From Candidatus Neoflavobacterium equi (lineage in GTDB: Bacteria > Bacteroidota > Bacteroidia > Flavobacteriales > Flavobacteriaceae): DNA of 6,091 nt. The stretch covers positions 1 through 6,091 of the forward strand of contig JAGHSS010000152.1 in NCBI GenBank assembly GCA_018065745.1. The letters are read 5' to 3'. This document shows positions 6,020-6,091 of the stretch, one piece after another. Made by a program: the position numbers and the translations under genes. Below the pieces are notes generated by a model. The model searched no databases. It was given only the letters and a program-made list of their open reading frames with translations, and had not been told where the DNA came from. How positions within the stretch are numbered: position 1 is the first letter of the stretch; every line of letters starts with the position of its first letter.

Positions 6020-6055
6020 CCGTGTATATACTTCGACAGGCTCAGCAAGACACGG
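6020..6055. repeat. 36-bp REP-like palindrome, copy 3
   Basis: The same unit, starting 88 bp after copy 2, with changes at unit positions 7 (T to A) and 29 (C to A) relative to copy 1. Outer arms and core are intact. Its left flank is identical to that of copy 1 over 25 bases; its right flank (TAAATTCAACAAA) has diverged from the other copies. Confidence 0.85.
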
Positions 6056-6091
6056 TAAATTCAACAAAAAAGAAAAACAAAACAATCAAAA

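Larger units (their letters stand above)
5701..6091. repeat. A/C-rich, G-poor repeat region to the window end
   Basis: This 391-bp stretch has no credible gene. Outside the three palindromes the plus strand is almost entirely A, C and some T, with very few G, built from variants of CCACAAACC, ACTTCCACAA and AATCACAAACC. A 31-bp segment at 5815-5845 recurs exactly at 5995-6025, 180 bp later, and a 21-bp segment starting GACACGG at 5869 recurs at 5961. The region is therefore a decayed tandem array with a unit of about 90 bp: A/C-rich lead-in, palindrome, then TGTATTCCACAAAC. It probably continues beyond the window or ends near it, since the third right flank already diverges. Confidence 0.75.

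Noticed and set aside
5840..6055. CRISPR array (36-bp repeats, three copies)
   Set aside because: The gaps of 56 and 52 bp are low-complexity, related to each other and partly repeated, unlike unique spacers. The repeat is a near-full palindrome and no cas gene is in the window.
5840..6055. Integron attC-like site array
   Set aside because: There are no cassette genes between the palindromes, and the conserved core and arms do not show the attC R' and R'' core-site pattern.
5602..6091. Long open plus-strand frame running to the window edge
   Set aside because: It is stop-free only because an A/C-rich sequence rarely forms TAA, TAG or TGA. It has no plausible start region, its translation is low complexity, and palindrome copy 2 falls in a different frame from copies 1 and 3.

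Overview
The window looks like chromosomal DNA from a member of the Bacteroidota, most likely a flavobacterium. The base composition is AT-rich. Start codons mostly lack a clear Shine-Dalgarno sequence. Two upstream regions carry the TAnnTTTG -7 box typical of this phylum. The gene set (lipoprotein L,D-transpeptidase, CxxCH cytochrome, long TrhO, ArsC/Spx-like protein) fits the same group. The organism assignment is inference from these signs, not a database match.

Left half (19-3253) reads rightwards. An L,D-transpeptidase-like lipoprotein gene is followed after 1 bp by a small two-heme c-type cytochrome gene, and this pair ends in a strong intrinsic terminator. Next come trhO (tRNA U34 hydroxylase with an extra C-terminal beta-barrel-like domain) and an ArsC/Spx-family thioredoxin-fold gene. 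A terminator-like hairpin lies between these two, only 17 bp before the start codon of the second.

Middle and right (3294-5494) read leftwards and converge on the first block at a bidirectional terminator. In transcription order they are a HAD-family hydrolase, a chloramphenicol-acetyltransferase-like protein overlapping it by ATGA, and, after a 105-bp gap, an atypical NAD(P)-binding SDR/epimerase-like protein. A well-formed promoter (TTTG, 18 bp, TATCTTTG) precedes the HAD gene and helps set its start codon.

The last 550 bp (about 5542-6091) hold no credible gene but are highly structured. A roughly 115-bp element with two nested hairpins and complementary ends (5585-5699) is followed by an A/C-rich, nearly G-free tract with four 13-bp tandem repeats. 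Then come three copies of a 36-bp REP-like palindrome spaced 88-92 bp apart, the last close to the window edge. This repeat region is the least explained part of the window. No CRISPR array, insertion sequence, tRNA or rRNA was seen. No obviously new multi-gene system is present; the best leads are the TrhO domain fusion and the two noncoding repeat elements.
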